Origin: Clostridiaceae bacterium
GTDB lineage: Bacteria > Bacillota > Clostridia > Oscillospirales > Acutalibacteraceae
Assembly (NCBI GenBank): GCA_016292455.1
Contig: JAEDIL010000020.1
Span: forward strand, 1 to 20,782
Length of the DNA: 20,782 bases
Reading direction: 5' to 3'
The translations under genes and the position numbers were made by a program. Positions 1 to 6,914 of the stretch are shown piece by piece (position 1 is the stretch's first letter; each line of letters opens with the position of its first letter). Below the pieces are notes generated by a model, which was not told the origin of the DNA, made no database searches, and saw nothing but the letters and a program-made list of their open reading frames with translations.

Positions 1-3
1 AAC

Positions 4-32
4 TTGACTTAATAAAGCGGATTTGATATTAT
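4..32 (+). promoter_or_regulatory. Putative sigma-A promoter of hipBA
   Basis: A -35-like TTGACT (4-9) is followed after 17 bp by TATTAT (27-32), which overlaps a perfect TATAAT at 30-35. The heptamer TTGACTT occurs at 4-10 and again at 45-51, on either side of the -10 region. Such repeats could serve HipB in autoregulation, but the canonical HipB operator is an inverted repeat, so that role is speculative. Confidence 0.55.
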
Positions 33-68
33 AATTGTACAAATTTGACTTGTTATTATGGAGGCTCT

Positions 69-419
69 ATGAAGATTTCAAATTATAATGATGAAAAATC
101 AATATTGGTGGAATTGGGAAGCCGTATTCAGCAGTACAGAGTTTCTTTGAATATCACACAATCGGAGCTTGCACAAAGATGCGGACTTTCTCTTAAAACT
201 ATTGCCCGTACAGAAATGGGATATGATACCAAGCTTTCAAATCTGATTAAGATTTTGAATGAAATCGGACTTTCAGAAAATTTGGAAATTTTAATACCTG
301 AACCCCAACCCGATTACAAAGCATTATTTGAAGAAAAAACAATAAGAAAACGTGCAAGACCCGATAAAAAGAAAACAGATAATGCTTGGGTTTGGGGAGA
401 AGATAAGGAGGATGAATAA
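69..419 (+). CDS. hipB: HipB-like antitoxin, XRE-family DNA-binding protein
   Basis: Encodes a 116-residue protein with an XRE-type helix-turn-helix over about residues 15-70 (LGSRIQQYRVSLNITQSELAQ..., with recognition-helix region GLSLKTIARTE). In HipBA modules this protein binds the operon promoter and neutralises the HipA kinase. The tail is basic (KKRARPDKKK-like) and ends acidic. I chose ATG 69 because GGAGG at 60-64 is correctly spaced; an upstream TTG at 45 in the same frame lacks a ribosome binding site. hipA starts only 2 bp after the stop, so the pair is almost certainly co-transcribed and probably translationally coupled. The family call rests on the HTH together with the hipA neighbour. 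Confidence 0.85.
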   Translation: MKISNYNDEKSILVELGSRIQQYRVSLNITQSELAQRCGLSLKTIARTEMGYDTKLSNLIKILNEIGLSENLEILIPEPQPDYKALFEEKTIRKRARPDKKKTDNAWVWGEDKEDE

Positions 420-421
420 AG

Positions 422-1711
422 TTGAAAAATGTAAATACAGTTCGTGTTAAGATGTGGGGCACAACTGTCGGTTATCTTCATCAGGATGATAACGGAATGG
501 TAGGCTTTCAGTATGACGAAGAATTTTTAAAAAGTAATATTGAAATTTCACCTGTCAAAATGCCGCTATCAACGGCTACCTATTCATTCCCTGCTTTGAG
601 AGAAGAAACTTTTCACGGCTTGCCGGGTATGGTTGCTGATTCTCTGCCTGATAAATTCGGTAATATCGTGATAAACAGATACTTGGAAAGTCAGGGAAGA
701 ACCGCAGACAGCTTATCTGTTATAGAAAAGCTTTGTTACACAGGTAAGCGAGGTATGGGTGCATTGGAATATGAACCGTCAAAAGAGCTTACATCTATGA
801 ATGAAACGGTTGACCTTGATGCTTTAACAAAATTAGCTTCTGAAATACTTTCTGAAAAAGAGCAGATACACATCGAGAAAAACGACAATCTTATGGCACA
901 GTTAATGGAATGCGGATCTTCTGTCGGCGGTGCAAGAGCGAAAACTCTCATTGCTTGGAATCCTGAAACAAACGATATCCGTTCAGGTCAGATAAACGCA
1001 GGAAAAGGTTACGAATACTGGCTTTTGAAATTTGATAACATAAAAAACAACAAAGACAAGGATTCAAGACCTGATGACGGCGAATACACAAAGGTTGAAT
1101 ACGCATACTACCTTATGGCTCTTGATGCAGGAATTGAAATGAGCGAGTGCAGACTTTACAAGGAAAACGGCAGTGCTCACTTTATGACAAAGCGTTTTGA
1201 CAGAAAAGGAGTAAAAGGTGAAAAGCTTCATATGCAATCCCTTTGTGCTTTGGCTCACATGGATTTCAATTCGCCGAGGGTGTATTCCTATGAAGAAGCT
1301 TTTGCTGTAATGAAACAGCTTAAATTACCATACAGTGATTTTGCTCAGCTGTTCAGAAGAATGGTGTTTAACGAGTATGCCAAAAACTATGATGACCATA
1401 CAAAAAACATATCATTTCTTATGGATAAAAAGGGCGTATGGTCTTTGTCGCCGGCATACGATATTACTTTCTCGTACAGAAAAGACAGTATTTGGGTAAG
1501 TGCTCATCAGATGCTTATTAACGGAAAATCAGACAACATAACAAAAGAAGATATGTTAAAGGTTGCAGAAAAAGCAGGCATCAAAAAATCAGATGCAGTG
1601 AAAAGCATTGAGCAAGTAATCAATTCTGTTTCTAAATGGGAAGCCTTTGCTGAAAAGACAGGTATGTCTGAATATAACATAAAACGGATAAAAGACTTTT
1701 TAAATGTATGA
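422..1711 (+). CDS. hipA: HipA-like serine/threonine kinase toxin
   Basis: A 429-residue protein, close to the 440 residues of E. coli HipA. It has the N-terminal HipA subdomain (about 1-110) followed by the HipA_C kinase core. Visible motifs are the Gly-rich loop S166-S167-V-G-G-A-R-A-K174, where E. coli HipA carries its autophosphorylated serine; the catalytic-loop motif D324-D-H-T-K-N329; and the metal-binding D347 in PAYDI. All key residues are present, so the kinase looks active. The E. coli enzyme phosphorylates glutamyl-tRNA synthetase and causes dormancy; the substrate of this one cannot be read from sequence. The start is TTG 422, with AGGAGG at 406-411. An ATG at 412 is out of frame. 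The gene is complete and is transcribed with the antitoxin. Confidence 0.92.
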   Translation: MKNVNTVRVKMWGTTVGYLHQDDNGMVGFQYDEEFLKSNIEISPVKMPLSTATYSFPALREETFHGLPGMVADSLPDKFGNIVINRYLESQGRTADSLSVIEKLCYTGKRGMGALEYEPSKELTSMNETVDLDALTKLASEILSEKEQIHIEKNDNLMAQLMECGSSVGGARAKTLIAWNPETNDIRSGQINAGKGYEYWLLKFDNIKNNKDKDSRPDDGEYTKVEYAYYLMALDAGIEMSECRLYKENGSAHFMTKRFDRKGVKGEKLHMQSLCALAHMDFNSPRVYSYEEAFAVMKQLKLPYSDFAQLFRRMVFNEYAKNYDDHTKNISFLMDKKGVWSLSPAYDITFSYRKDSIWVSAHQMLINGKSDNITKEDMLKVAEKAGIKKSDAVKSIEQVINSVSKWEAFAEKTGMSEYNIKRIKDFLNV

Positions 1712-1714
1712 TTA

Positions 1715-1748
1715 CAACAGCGTGCGGAGTGAAATCTGCACGCTGTTG
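1715..1748. terminator. Hairpin between convergent hipA and the 614-aa gene
   Basis: A perfect 11-bp stem (1715-1725 pairs with 1738-1748, CAACAGCGTGC/GCACGCTGTTG) with a 12-nt loop lies directly between the two convergent stop codons. Neither side carries a clear T run, so it may be a weak bidirectional terminator or an mRNA-end stabiliser rather than a textbook intrinsic terminator. Confidence 0.6.
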
Positions 1749-1751
1749 GTG

Positions 1752-3596
1752 TTATATTCTCTTATACGCTTTTATCGGCAATTTTGTTTCCGATTCGGTC
1801 TTTTCAAAAACATTGACAACCGTTACTTCTTTTTCTTCGCCGTTTGCAGACAATGTTATGTTGTCACCGACTTTTATGCTTGTGTCATCGCATAAATAGT
1901 CATAGCTTTTTCCTCCCGGTGTAAATTGTACGGAAACAAAACGGTGTTTTTGACTGTCGTTTTTCGGCTTTTTTATTTCAAATAGGCAGTCTTCACAGAA
2001 GAGCATGGGAAAGCCGTCAAAAGAAAAGACATTCCCTTCAATACTGTCAACGGTAAACATCTTGTCCGGACAAAAGATTTCATTTTCTCCGCAAGGTATC
2101 ACTGTTACGGTAATACTGTTGTAAAGACCGCACATATCAAGCTCGGGAATCGTAATAAATAATCGTTTCGGATAACGCTCCTGCCATTTTTTATGAGGCT
2201 GAATTGTCAGTTTGCATTTGCCGCTTGACAGCATTTTCGCTTTTACATCCAATGCGTTGCCTTTTGATAAATAATCGTAAAGAATTGAAGAAATGCTCAA
2301 CCGTCTGACTTTATCTGAATGTTTAAAATTCATTATTTCCTTTGTGTCTCTCAATGCGGTTTCAATGGCATCTGCGACTTTTCGGTCACCGTAATAATCG
2401 GACTCAAGCATCCGCATACGAATGGCGAAAGAAGCCTGATAATAATACATCAGCATTGTGTCAATATCGGGGTTATACAAGTTTTCGCGAACCTTACAAA
2501 GATTCCCCATGCGAAAAGCTATGTCGGCAAACTTACAGTCAAACTGTCCGTTCTGAATATATTCAAGATTTTCGTTGTATAGTCTGCTGATAATACTTCT
2601 TGCGGTTTCCGTGCTTTTAGGTACGCTATAGCCGTGCTGATACATATCGGCTATTTTGTATTCTGCTTCATAAACTCTGTTAAAAGCGGCAAAGGAAAAG
2701 TAATGATACGCTTTTTCGTATTCGGGAATGCCGTTGTTACATCTGCCGTAATAATAGATATATCCGAGTGTGTTAGCGTATAATGCTTTGTCCGGCATAT
2801 CGTCAACCGTTTCGATGAGTTTTAGCATACATTCTTCGGACTTTTTCCAGTCACAGGCAAAAACTCGGTTTCCGCCATAGGAACCGTACCCGACCGCCAA
2901 TAAGCCCCGTTCATTTCCGGATTCACAAAGCTCCAGTGCAAATTTTTTATACAAGGCTACTTCTTCTTCGCTTGCACAGTTTAAAGAATTTTCATTTTCG
3001 AGTTGCAAAAGTAAGTTGATTTTTGCATATCGCGGATATCTGCGATTTATCAGGGGTTTTCTTTCATCTTCAAAAAAGTGCTGTAATTCAGTATATTCTT
3101 TATCGAAGCCGAAATCAAAGTCAAAAAATGCATAATCCATCAGTGCTTGTAAAACTTCGCCTAACAATATGTTTCTGTTGTAGAATGAATTATCGACTCC
3201 GCGATACTCCGTGTTTACAAGAACATCATAAAAATAGCAGAACCATTCGTTAATAAATCTTTCTTTATCGTGCACTTCCCTGATAAGCTTTTTAATAACA
3301 CAAAAAATGTCTTCAAGTGTTATGACGTAGTTGTCTTTGTTGACGATACGCTCAACAACATTATCCTTGATAATATCTTGAACGGTTATTTCATATTGCG
3401 CAAATTTTTTATAAGTTTCTTCATCGAGAAGAACCGGCTCAAGACGTGTTGCCTTTTCTTTACTTAGTACATGTGTTTCATAATCTTCAAGGTCAGACAC
3501 CGTCAGTTTTGTCGGTGTCACTTTTTCAACTTTCCCGTAATATTCCTGGTCTTTGACAGTAAATTTTACAATATCATTTGTTTTGAAATCAAGCAT
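1752..3596 (-). CDS. Sel1/TPR-repeat protein of unknown function, 614 aa
   Basis: Three parts can be seen. The N-terminal ~55 residues look like a small beta-barrel (FKTNDIVKFTVKDQEYYGKV...). A long helical middle (about 60-420) holds Sel1-like repeats, clearest around residues 270-345 (ANTLGYIYYYGRC..., EAEYKIADMYQHGYSVPKS). The C-terminal ~170 residues are beta-rich, ending in a module with the pattern K-x-Y-D-Y...VGD-x-(I/V)-x-L reminiscent of the PriA-like small domain found at the end of many clostridial proteins. There is no signal peptide or membrane segment, so it should be cytoplasmic. The ATG at 3596 is preceded by CGGAGGT at good spacing. It converges on hipA within the accessory segment. 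Sel1 repeats usually mediate protein-protein contacts; no enzymatic motif was found. Function unknown. Confidence 0.8.
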   Translation of the reverse strand: MLDFKTNDIVKFTVKDQEYYGKVEKVTPTKLTVSDLEDYETHVLSKEKATRLEPVLLDEETYKKFAQYEITVQDIIKDNVVERIVNKDNYVITLEDIFCVIKKLIREVHDKERFINEWFCYFYDVLVNTEYRGVDNSFYNRNILLGEVLQALMDYAFFDFDFGFDKEYTELQHFFEDERKPLINRRYPRYAKINLLLQLENENSLNCASEEEVALYKKFALELCESGNERGLLAVGYGSYGGNRVFACDWKKSEECMLKLIETVDDMPDKALYANTLGYIYYYGRCNNGIPEYEKAYHYFSFAAFNRVYEAEYKIADMYQHGYSVPKSTETARSIISRLYNENLEYIQNGQFDCKFADIAFRMGNLCKVRENLYNPDIDTMLMYYYQASFAIRMRMLESDYYGDRKVADAIETALRDTKEIMNFKHSDKVRRLSISSILYDYLSKGNALDVKAKMLSSGKCKLTIQPHKKWQERYPKRLFITIPELDMCGLYNSITVTVIPCGENEIFCPDKMFTVDSIEGNVFSFDGFPMLFCEDCLFEIKKPKNDSQKHRFVSVQFTPGGKSYDYLCDDTSIKVGDNITLSANGEEKEVTVVNVFEKTESETKLPIKAYKRI

Positions 3597-3626
3597 CTGA
3601 ATACCTCCGATTCTGCTTTTTTATTT

Positions 3627-3635
3627 ATTATAGCA
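3627..3635 (-). promoter_or_regulatory. Extended -10 promoter of the 614-aa gene
   Basis: On the minus strand this reads TGCTATAAT, a perfect extended -10 (TGnTATAAT), about 30 bp upstream of the start codon. The -35 region is poor, as is common with extended -10 promoters. It lies just inside the right edge of the A+T-rich segment. Confidence 0.55.
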
Positions 3636-3730
3636 TATTTTATCATATCATGTGTACGGTTTTACGGACTTTTTTGGTACTGTTGTAAAATAGGCGCTTT
3701 CGGGATTTTGAAAAAATTTATGGTTTTCCC

Positions 3731-4138
3731 TTGACATTTACCCCCGCCGCAAAGAAAACCATATCCGACTTTTTGCGGGACACAGGCACCGTCCCCGGAG
3801 ACTATGACCTGATTCTCACAGGCGACCTCGGTCAAGTTGGAAGCGACCTTTTAAAAGAGCTTATGCTCAAAGAAGACGGCATTGACATTTCGTCTGTACA
3901 CAACGATTGCGGACTTCTGATTTTTGACCGCAGAGCGCAGGACGTCCACGCCGGCGGCTCCGGCTGCGGCTGCAGCGCAAGTGTGCTTTGCTCGTATATC
4001 CTCAACAGGATAAAGAGCGGTTTATTCAAAAATGTTCTCTTTGTTGCAACGGGTGCGCTGATGTCTCCCACCTCCTCGCTGCAAGGCGAGAGCATTCCCG
4101 GAATTGCTCACGCCGTTCAGATAACCGGTCAGAAATGA
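3731..4138 (+). pseudogene. spoVAD: 5'-truncated stage V sporulation protein AD (C-terminal part)
   Basis: The reading frame matches the C-terminal ~130 residues of SpoVAD, which is normally about 335-345 residues long. Recognisable family segments are TPAAKKTI...DYDLILTGDLG, SSVHNDCGLLIFDR, the VHAGGSGCGCSASVL thiolase-fold motif and GALMSPTSSLQGESIPGIAHAV. SpoVAD binds dipicolinic acid and works with SpoVAC/AE to import it into the forespore. Homology starts at about 3740; the first in-frame TTG (3731) has no ribosome binding site, and the codons upstream (back to a stop at 3686) do not resemble SpoVAD. About 60% of the protein, including its N-terminal half, is therefore absent here. Either the gene is broken by the segment to the left, or its 5' half lies beyond position 1. 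The preserved frame through to the spoVAE side suggests a recent or reversible event. Confidence 0.88.
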
Positions 4139-4407
4139 AAAGCTGTGTTCTGTCCGACCGCGCAGAACAGCAACTTCAAAACTGCGGTCTGAAAGGTTAC
4201 GGTATAAAAATGAAAGCTTTTTCCTGCGTGAAATTTGTCATGTGTCTTTTGAAATTCAACAAGGTTCTTTGCTTTGCGCGCAAAGCGGTGGCAATCATGC
4301 TTACCGCCGCGGCAGCAATGGCAACGCTCTGCCTTTTGACAGACAACAAAAAGAGCGTTAAAAAGTGCATTTCAAAATGCACCTCAAAGCTCAGGGCGGT
4401 GATGTAA
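4135..4407 (+). CDS. Small Cys-containing putative membrane protein in the spoVA operon
   Basis: A 90-residue ORF whose ATG overlaps the spoVAD stop (ATGA, 4135-4138), the usual sign of translational coupling. The stop is 2 bp before the spoVAE start. It has a hydrophobic stretch at about residues 52-67 (KAVAIMLTAAAAMATLCLL) flanked by basic residues, and several Cys including CISKC near the end. A shorter form beginning at ATG 4210 (65 aa) is possible but has no well-placed ribosome binding site. I do not recognise the family. In standard spoVA operons spoVAE follows spoVAD directly, so this is either a lineage-specific extra gene or a fast-evolving relic. Existence as a gene is moderately supported by the tight packing. 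Confidence 0.55.
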   Translation: MKSCVLSDRAEQQLQNCGLKGYGIKMKAFSCVKFVMCLLKFNKVLCFARKAVAIMLTAAAAMATLCLLTDNKKSVKKCISKCTSKLRAVM

Positions 4408-4409
4408 AC

Positions 4410-4775
4410 ATGGAGTTGTTTCTCTTGCTTTTGAAAGCTTTTCTTGTCGGCGGTCTGATTTGCACCGTCGGTCAGCTGCTGGTTGACCTGACAAAGCTCA
4501 CGCCGGCAAAAATCCTTGTTCTTTTTGTTGTTGTCGGCGTATTCCTCGGAGCTGTCGGTCTTTACGAACCGCTCGTAAAATGGGCAGGCTCCGGCGCCAC
4601 GCTCCCGCTGACCGGCTTTGGCTATTCGCTGGCAAAGGGAACAAAAGAGGCTGTGGGTGAAAAAGGACTGCTCGGTGTTCTTGAAGGTCCGCTTTCCTCC
4701 GCTAGCGTAGGCATAACGGCGGCGGTAGTTTTCGGCCTTGTTGTTTCGCTCTTTGCAAGACCAAAAGAAAAATGA
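4410..4775 (+). CDS. spoVAE: Stage V sporulation protein AE (SpoVAEb type)
   Basis: A 121-residue integral membrane protein with the length and features of the SpoVAE family. It has an N-terminal segment KAFLVGGLICTVGQLLVD, then TKLTPAKILVLFVVVG, a central G-x-Y-E-P-L-V-K-W-A-G-S-G-A loop and GFGYSLAKG. A C-terminal hydrophobic helix (GITAAVVFGLVVSLF) is followed by a Lys-rich end. In Bacillus and Clostridium it sits in the inner forespore membrane and forms part of the SpoVA dipicolinate channel with SpoVAC and SpoVAD. ATG 4410 was chosen because the family starts at this point; the upstream GGTGAT is a weak ribosome binding site, consistent with coupling to the preceding ORF. The gene is intact, but its normal sporulation promoter should lie upstream of spoVAC/AD, which is not present in this window. 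Confidence 0.92.
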   Translation: MELFLLLLKAFLVGGLICTVGQLLVDLTKLTPAKILVLFVVVGVFLGAVGLYEPLVKWAGSGATLPLTGFGYSLAKGTKEAVGEKGLLGVLEGPLSSASVGITAAVVFGLVVSLFARPKEK

Positions 4776-4780
4776 ATTCC

Positions 4781-4947
4781 AAAAGGGGTCTGTCGCATTT
4801 AGCACAGAACAAAAAGAAAAATGCTGAGATATAAAAACAAACGGTTGTTTTTCTTTTTTAACCGTTTTTTCACCCACTCACGGAATCTATATACAGCTTC
4901 GGGGTGAAGAAAACGGTTTCTGAATCTAAATGCGACAGTCCACTTTT
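4781..4947. repeat. MITE-like element with 22-bp terminal inverted repeats
   Basis: The left arm (4781-4802) and right arm (4926-4947) are inverted repeats matching at 20 of 22 positions and share the core CTGTCGCATTTAG. The match resumes further in (CAGAA on both arms) with a small offset. The 167-bp body has no convincing gene. TTCC occurs just left (4777-4780) and overlaps the right end (4946-4949), a possible but unproven target duplication. Small size, terminal inverted repeats and position in an intergenic gap fit a non-autonomous miniature transposable element, though a conserved intergenic hairpin is an alternative. Confidence 0.6.
4839..4870 (+). terminator. Terminator-like hairpin after spoVAE
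   Basis: AAACGGTT (4839-4846) pairs with AACCGTTT (4860-4867), followed by more T residues to 4870. The stem is short and A+T-rich. It lies inside the inverted-repeat element, so the mobile repeat may itself supply the end of the spoVA transcript. Confidence 0.5.
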
Positions 4948-5168
4948 CCGGGAACATCGCAACGCCGCACCCTTCAAAAAAAGCCTGTCATAAGTGATAA
5001 TAATTACAAAGCAGTAATCAAATATTGGGTTTACAATTTATTCACAACTGTTTGTTATAATAACTCAAAATTGGCATTTTATGCTTTCATTCAGTTGACC
5101 GCAGCTTTTTATTGCAAAGCATTGTGTCCCATTGCGGTTGTTTCGGCACATTCAGGGAGGTGCGCCTT
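4948..5168. other. Intergenic region upstream of the ABC operon
   Basis: Together with the inverted-repeat element this makes a gene-free gap of about 390 bp between spoVAE and the first ABC gene. Apart from the extended -10 promoter near 5056 and the ribosome binding site at 5154-5160, I see no riboswitch, RNA gene or convincing leader peptide. The 5' untranslated region would be about 100 nt. Confidence 0.5.
5053..5061 (+). promoter_or_regulatory. Extended -10 promoter of the ABC-M16-proBA operon
   Basis: The sequence reads TGTTATAAT, a perfect TGnTATAAT extended -10. A TTTACA lies upstream at a 20-bp spacing, too far for a classical -35. It is about 108 bp upstream of the first start codon. 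Confidence 0.5.
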
Positions 5169-6914
5169 TTGAAAAAGGTACTTAAATATTTGAAGCCGAT
5201 ACGCGGCGCCGCCGTCCTTTCGATGGTATTGGTTCTTCTTGCGCAGGGAATGACTCTCGCTCTTCCTATGCTCATGTCTCAGATAATAAATGTCGGAATT
5301 CAGAACGCTGACGTTGGCTACATAAAGCGTGTCGGGGTTGTTATGGTCGGTGTTTCCGCCCTCGGTCTCGTGATTTCTGCGCTCAGCAGCTTTTTCACCG
5401 CAAAAGCCTCTGCCGGATACGGCAGGATTCTGCGCGAAAAAATCTTTCTCAAAGTTGAGTCACTCGCCCAGAGCGACATTGACAGAATCGGCACGCCGTC
5501 GCTCATAACACGCTGCACAAGTGACGTTCAGGTTATGCAGGACTTTCTTCTTCAAAGCATTCAGATAATCATTGCTTCGCCGGTTATGCTCGTTGGCGGA
5601 ACATTCATGGCGTTCTTCCTCAACGCAAAGCTCGCAATGATAATTTTTGCAATTATTCCCGTAATTGCACTCATTGCTTATGTCGTTGTAAAACTCGTTA
5701 TGCCCCTTTTCAAGGAAAGGCAGAAAATGACCGATGAGGTCAACCGCTTTCTTCGTGAAAAGCTCAGCGGAATGCGCGTTATCCGCGCCTTCAACAGAAC
5801 CTCTTTTGAGGACGAACGCTTTTCGGAAAAGAACCTGCGCCTTTCCGCTCTGATTATGAAATTTGCACGGATAATGTCCGTCCTCCTTCCAGTCTGCATT
5901 GTTCTCATCATCGCCGCGCTTGATCTTCTCATTTTTGCGGCAACAAAAAGCATTGACGCCATGACAGACGCTGTGAAAATCCAGAACTCCGTCGGCGACC
6001 TTCAGGCCTTTGTAATCTACATGATAATGATTGTTTTCTCAGTTTCTATGACGGCGGCTATGTTCGTCATTGTTCCGAGAGCCAATATATCGGCAAAAAG
6101 AATCTGTGAAATTCTTGACCTTGAAGCAAAAATCAAAGACCCCGAAAATCCCCTTTCAACCAGGGAAGCACAAAAAGGTACGGTGGAATTCAGGAACGTC
6201 TGCTTCGGCTATGAGGACACGGAAAACAACATTCTTTCCGATGTTTCGTTCACCGCCGAAAGCGGAAAAACAACCGCTGTCATCGGCTCAACCGGAAGCG
6301 GAAAAAGTACGCTTGTCAATCTCCTGCTGCGCTTTTATGACGTGACGGACGGCGCCGTTCTCGTTGACGGAACCGATGTCCGTTCACTTTCTCAGAGCGA
6401 GCTTCATTCAAAAATCGGTCTCGTTCCGCAAAAGCCCTGTCTTTTCAGCGGCAGCATCAGGGACAACCTCCTTTTCGGCAACGAAAATGCAGACGAGGAA
6501 AGAATCAGGCTTGCGCTTGACGTTGCACAGTGCGGCGACTTCGTGTATTCTCTTCCTCAGGGAATTGACAGCCCGGTCAGCCAGAGTGCAACCAATTTTT
6601 CAGGCGGACAAAAGCAGCGCCTTTCAATCGCGCGTGCCCTTGTCCGCGACGCTGAAATCTTTGTTTTTGACGACAGCTTTTCCGCCCTTGACTATATAAC
6701 CGACGCCACATTGCGCCGCGCCCTGCGCGAAAAGCTTTCGGCAACGGTGATTATCGTCGCTCAGAGAGTGGGCACAATCATTGACGCAGACAAAATCATT
6801 GTTCTTGACGAGGGAAAGGTTGTCGGCGAAGGTACTCACAAAGAGCTTGTTTCATCCTGCCCCGTTTACCGCGAAATCGTCAGGTCTCAGCTCAGTGAGG
6901 AGGCGCTCGTATGA
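5169..6914 (+). CDS. ABC exporter half-transporter, degenerate-site subunit
   Basis: A 581-residue type I ABC exporter with a six-helix membrane domain (about 1-310) fused to a nucleotide-binding domain. Walker A is G373-STGSGKST, the Q-loop reads VPQKPCLF and the signature S478-GGQ is canonical. The Walker B end is D501-D502, with Asp where the catalytic Glu should be, and the H-loop reads AQR with Q532 in place of His. This is the pattern of the degenerate-site subunit of heterodimeric exporters such as TM287/288 and BmrCD, so it should pair with the next gene. The TTG start (5169) is set by AGGGAGG at 5154-5160; a longer ATG form from 5112 lacks a ribosome binding site. Substrate unknown; multidrug, lipid or peptide export are all possible. 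ATGA overlap with the next gene. Confidence 0.9.
   Translation: MKKVLKYLKPIRGAAVLSMVLVLLAQGMTLALPMLMSQIINVGIQNADVGYIKRVGVVMVGVSALGLVISALSSFFTAKASAGYGRILREKIFLKVESLAQSDIDRIGTPSLITRCTSDVQVMQDFLLQSIQIIIASPVMLVGGTFMAFFLNAKLAMIIFAIIPVIALIAYVVVKLVMPLFKERQKMTDEVNRFLREKLSGMRVIRAFNRTSFEDERFSEKNLRLSALIMKFARIMSVLLPVCIVLIIAALDLLIFAATKSIDAMTDAVKIQNSVGDLQAFVIYMIMIVFSVSMTAAMFVIVPRANISAKRICEILDLEAKIKDPENPLSTREAQKGTVEFRNVCFGYEDTENNILSDVSFTAESGKTTAVIGSTGSGKSTLVNLLLRFYDVTDGAVLVDGTDVRSLSQSELHSKIGLVPQKPCLFSGSIRDNLLFGNENADEERIRLALDVAQCGDFVYSLPQGIDSPVSQSATNFSGGQKQRLSIARALVRDAEIFVFDDSFSALDYITDATLRRALREKLSATVIIVAQRVGTIIDADKIIVLDEGKVVGEGTHKELVSSCPVYREIVRSQLSEEALV

Larger units (their letters stand above)
1..3739. other. 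Accessory A+T-rich segment interrupting the spoVA locus
   Basis: This stretch carries hipB, hipA and a convergent 614-residue Sel1/TPR-like gene. It ends where SpoVAD coding homology starts abruptly. By eye it is clearly richer in A/T, with long A and T runs and AT-ending codons, than the DNA from 3740 onward. Toxin-antitoxin genes are typical cargo of genomic islands and prophages. No integrase, transposase or phage structural gene is visible, and the left boundary lies outside the window. Calling it an inserted island is inference from the composition change plus the truncated gene at its right edge. Confidence 0.55.

Noticed and set aside
1..3739. Search for an integrase, transposase or CRISPR array in the accessory segment
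   Set aside because: Only hipB, hipA and the Sel1-like gene are present; no recombinase motif or regularly spaced repeats were found, so the mobile nature of the segment remains inferred.
4197..4877. Open frame of 226 codons on the minus strand
   Set aside because: It lies antisense to the small ORF and spoVAE and runs through the inverted-repeat element. The protein is low-complexity, and its only justification is the lack of stops opposite well-supported genes.
5061..5160. Possible riboswitch or attenuator in the 5' leader of the ABC operon
   Set aside because: No stable hairpin followed by a T run and no recognisable aptamer core; only a few short incidental repeats.
4930..5172. Possible 80-codon gene or peptide precursor upstream of the ABC exporter
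   Set aside because: No ribosome binding site, it starts inside the right arm of the inverted-repeat element and runs through the promoter; it does not look like a leader-core peptide.
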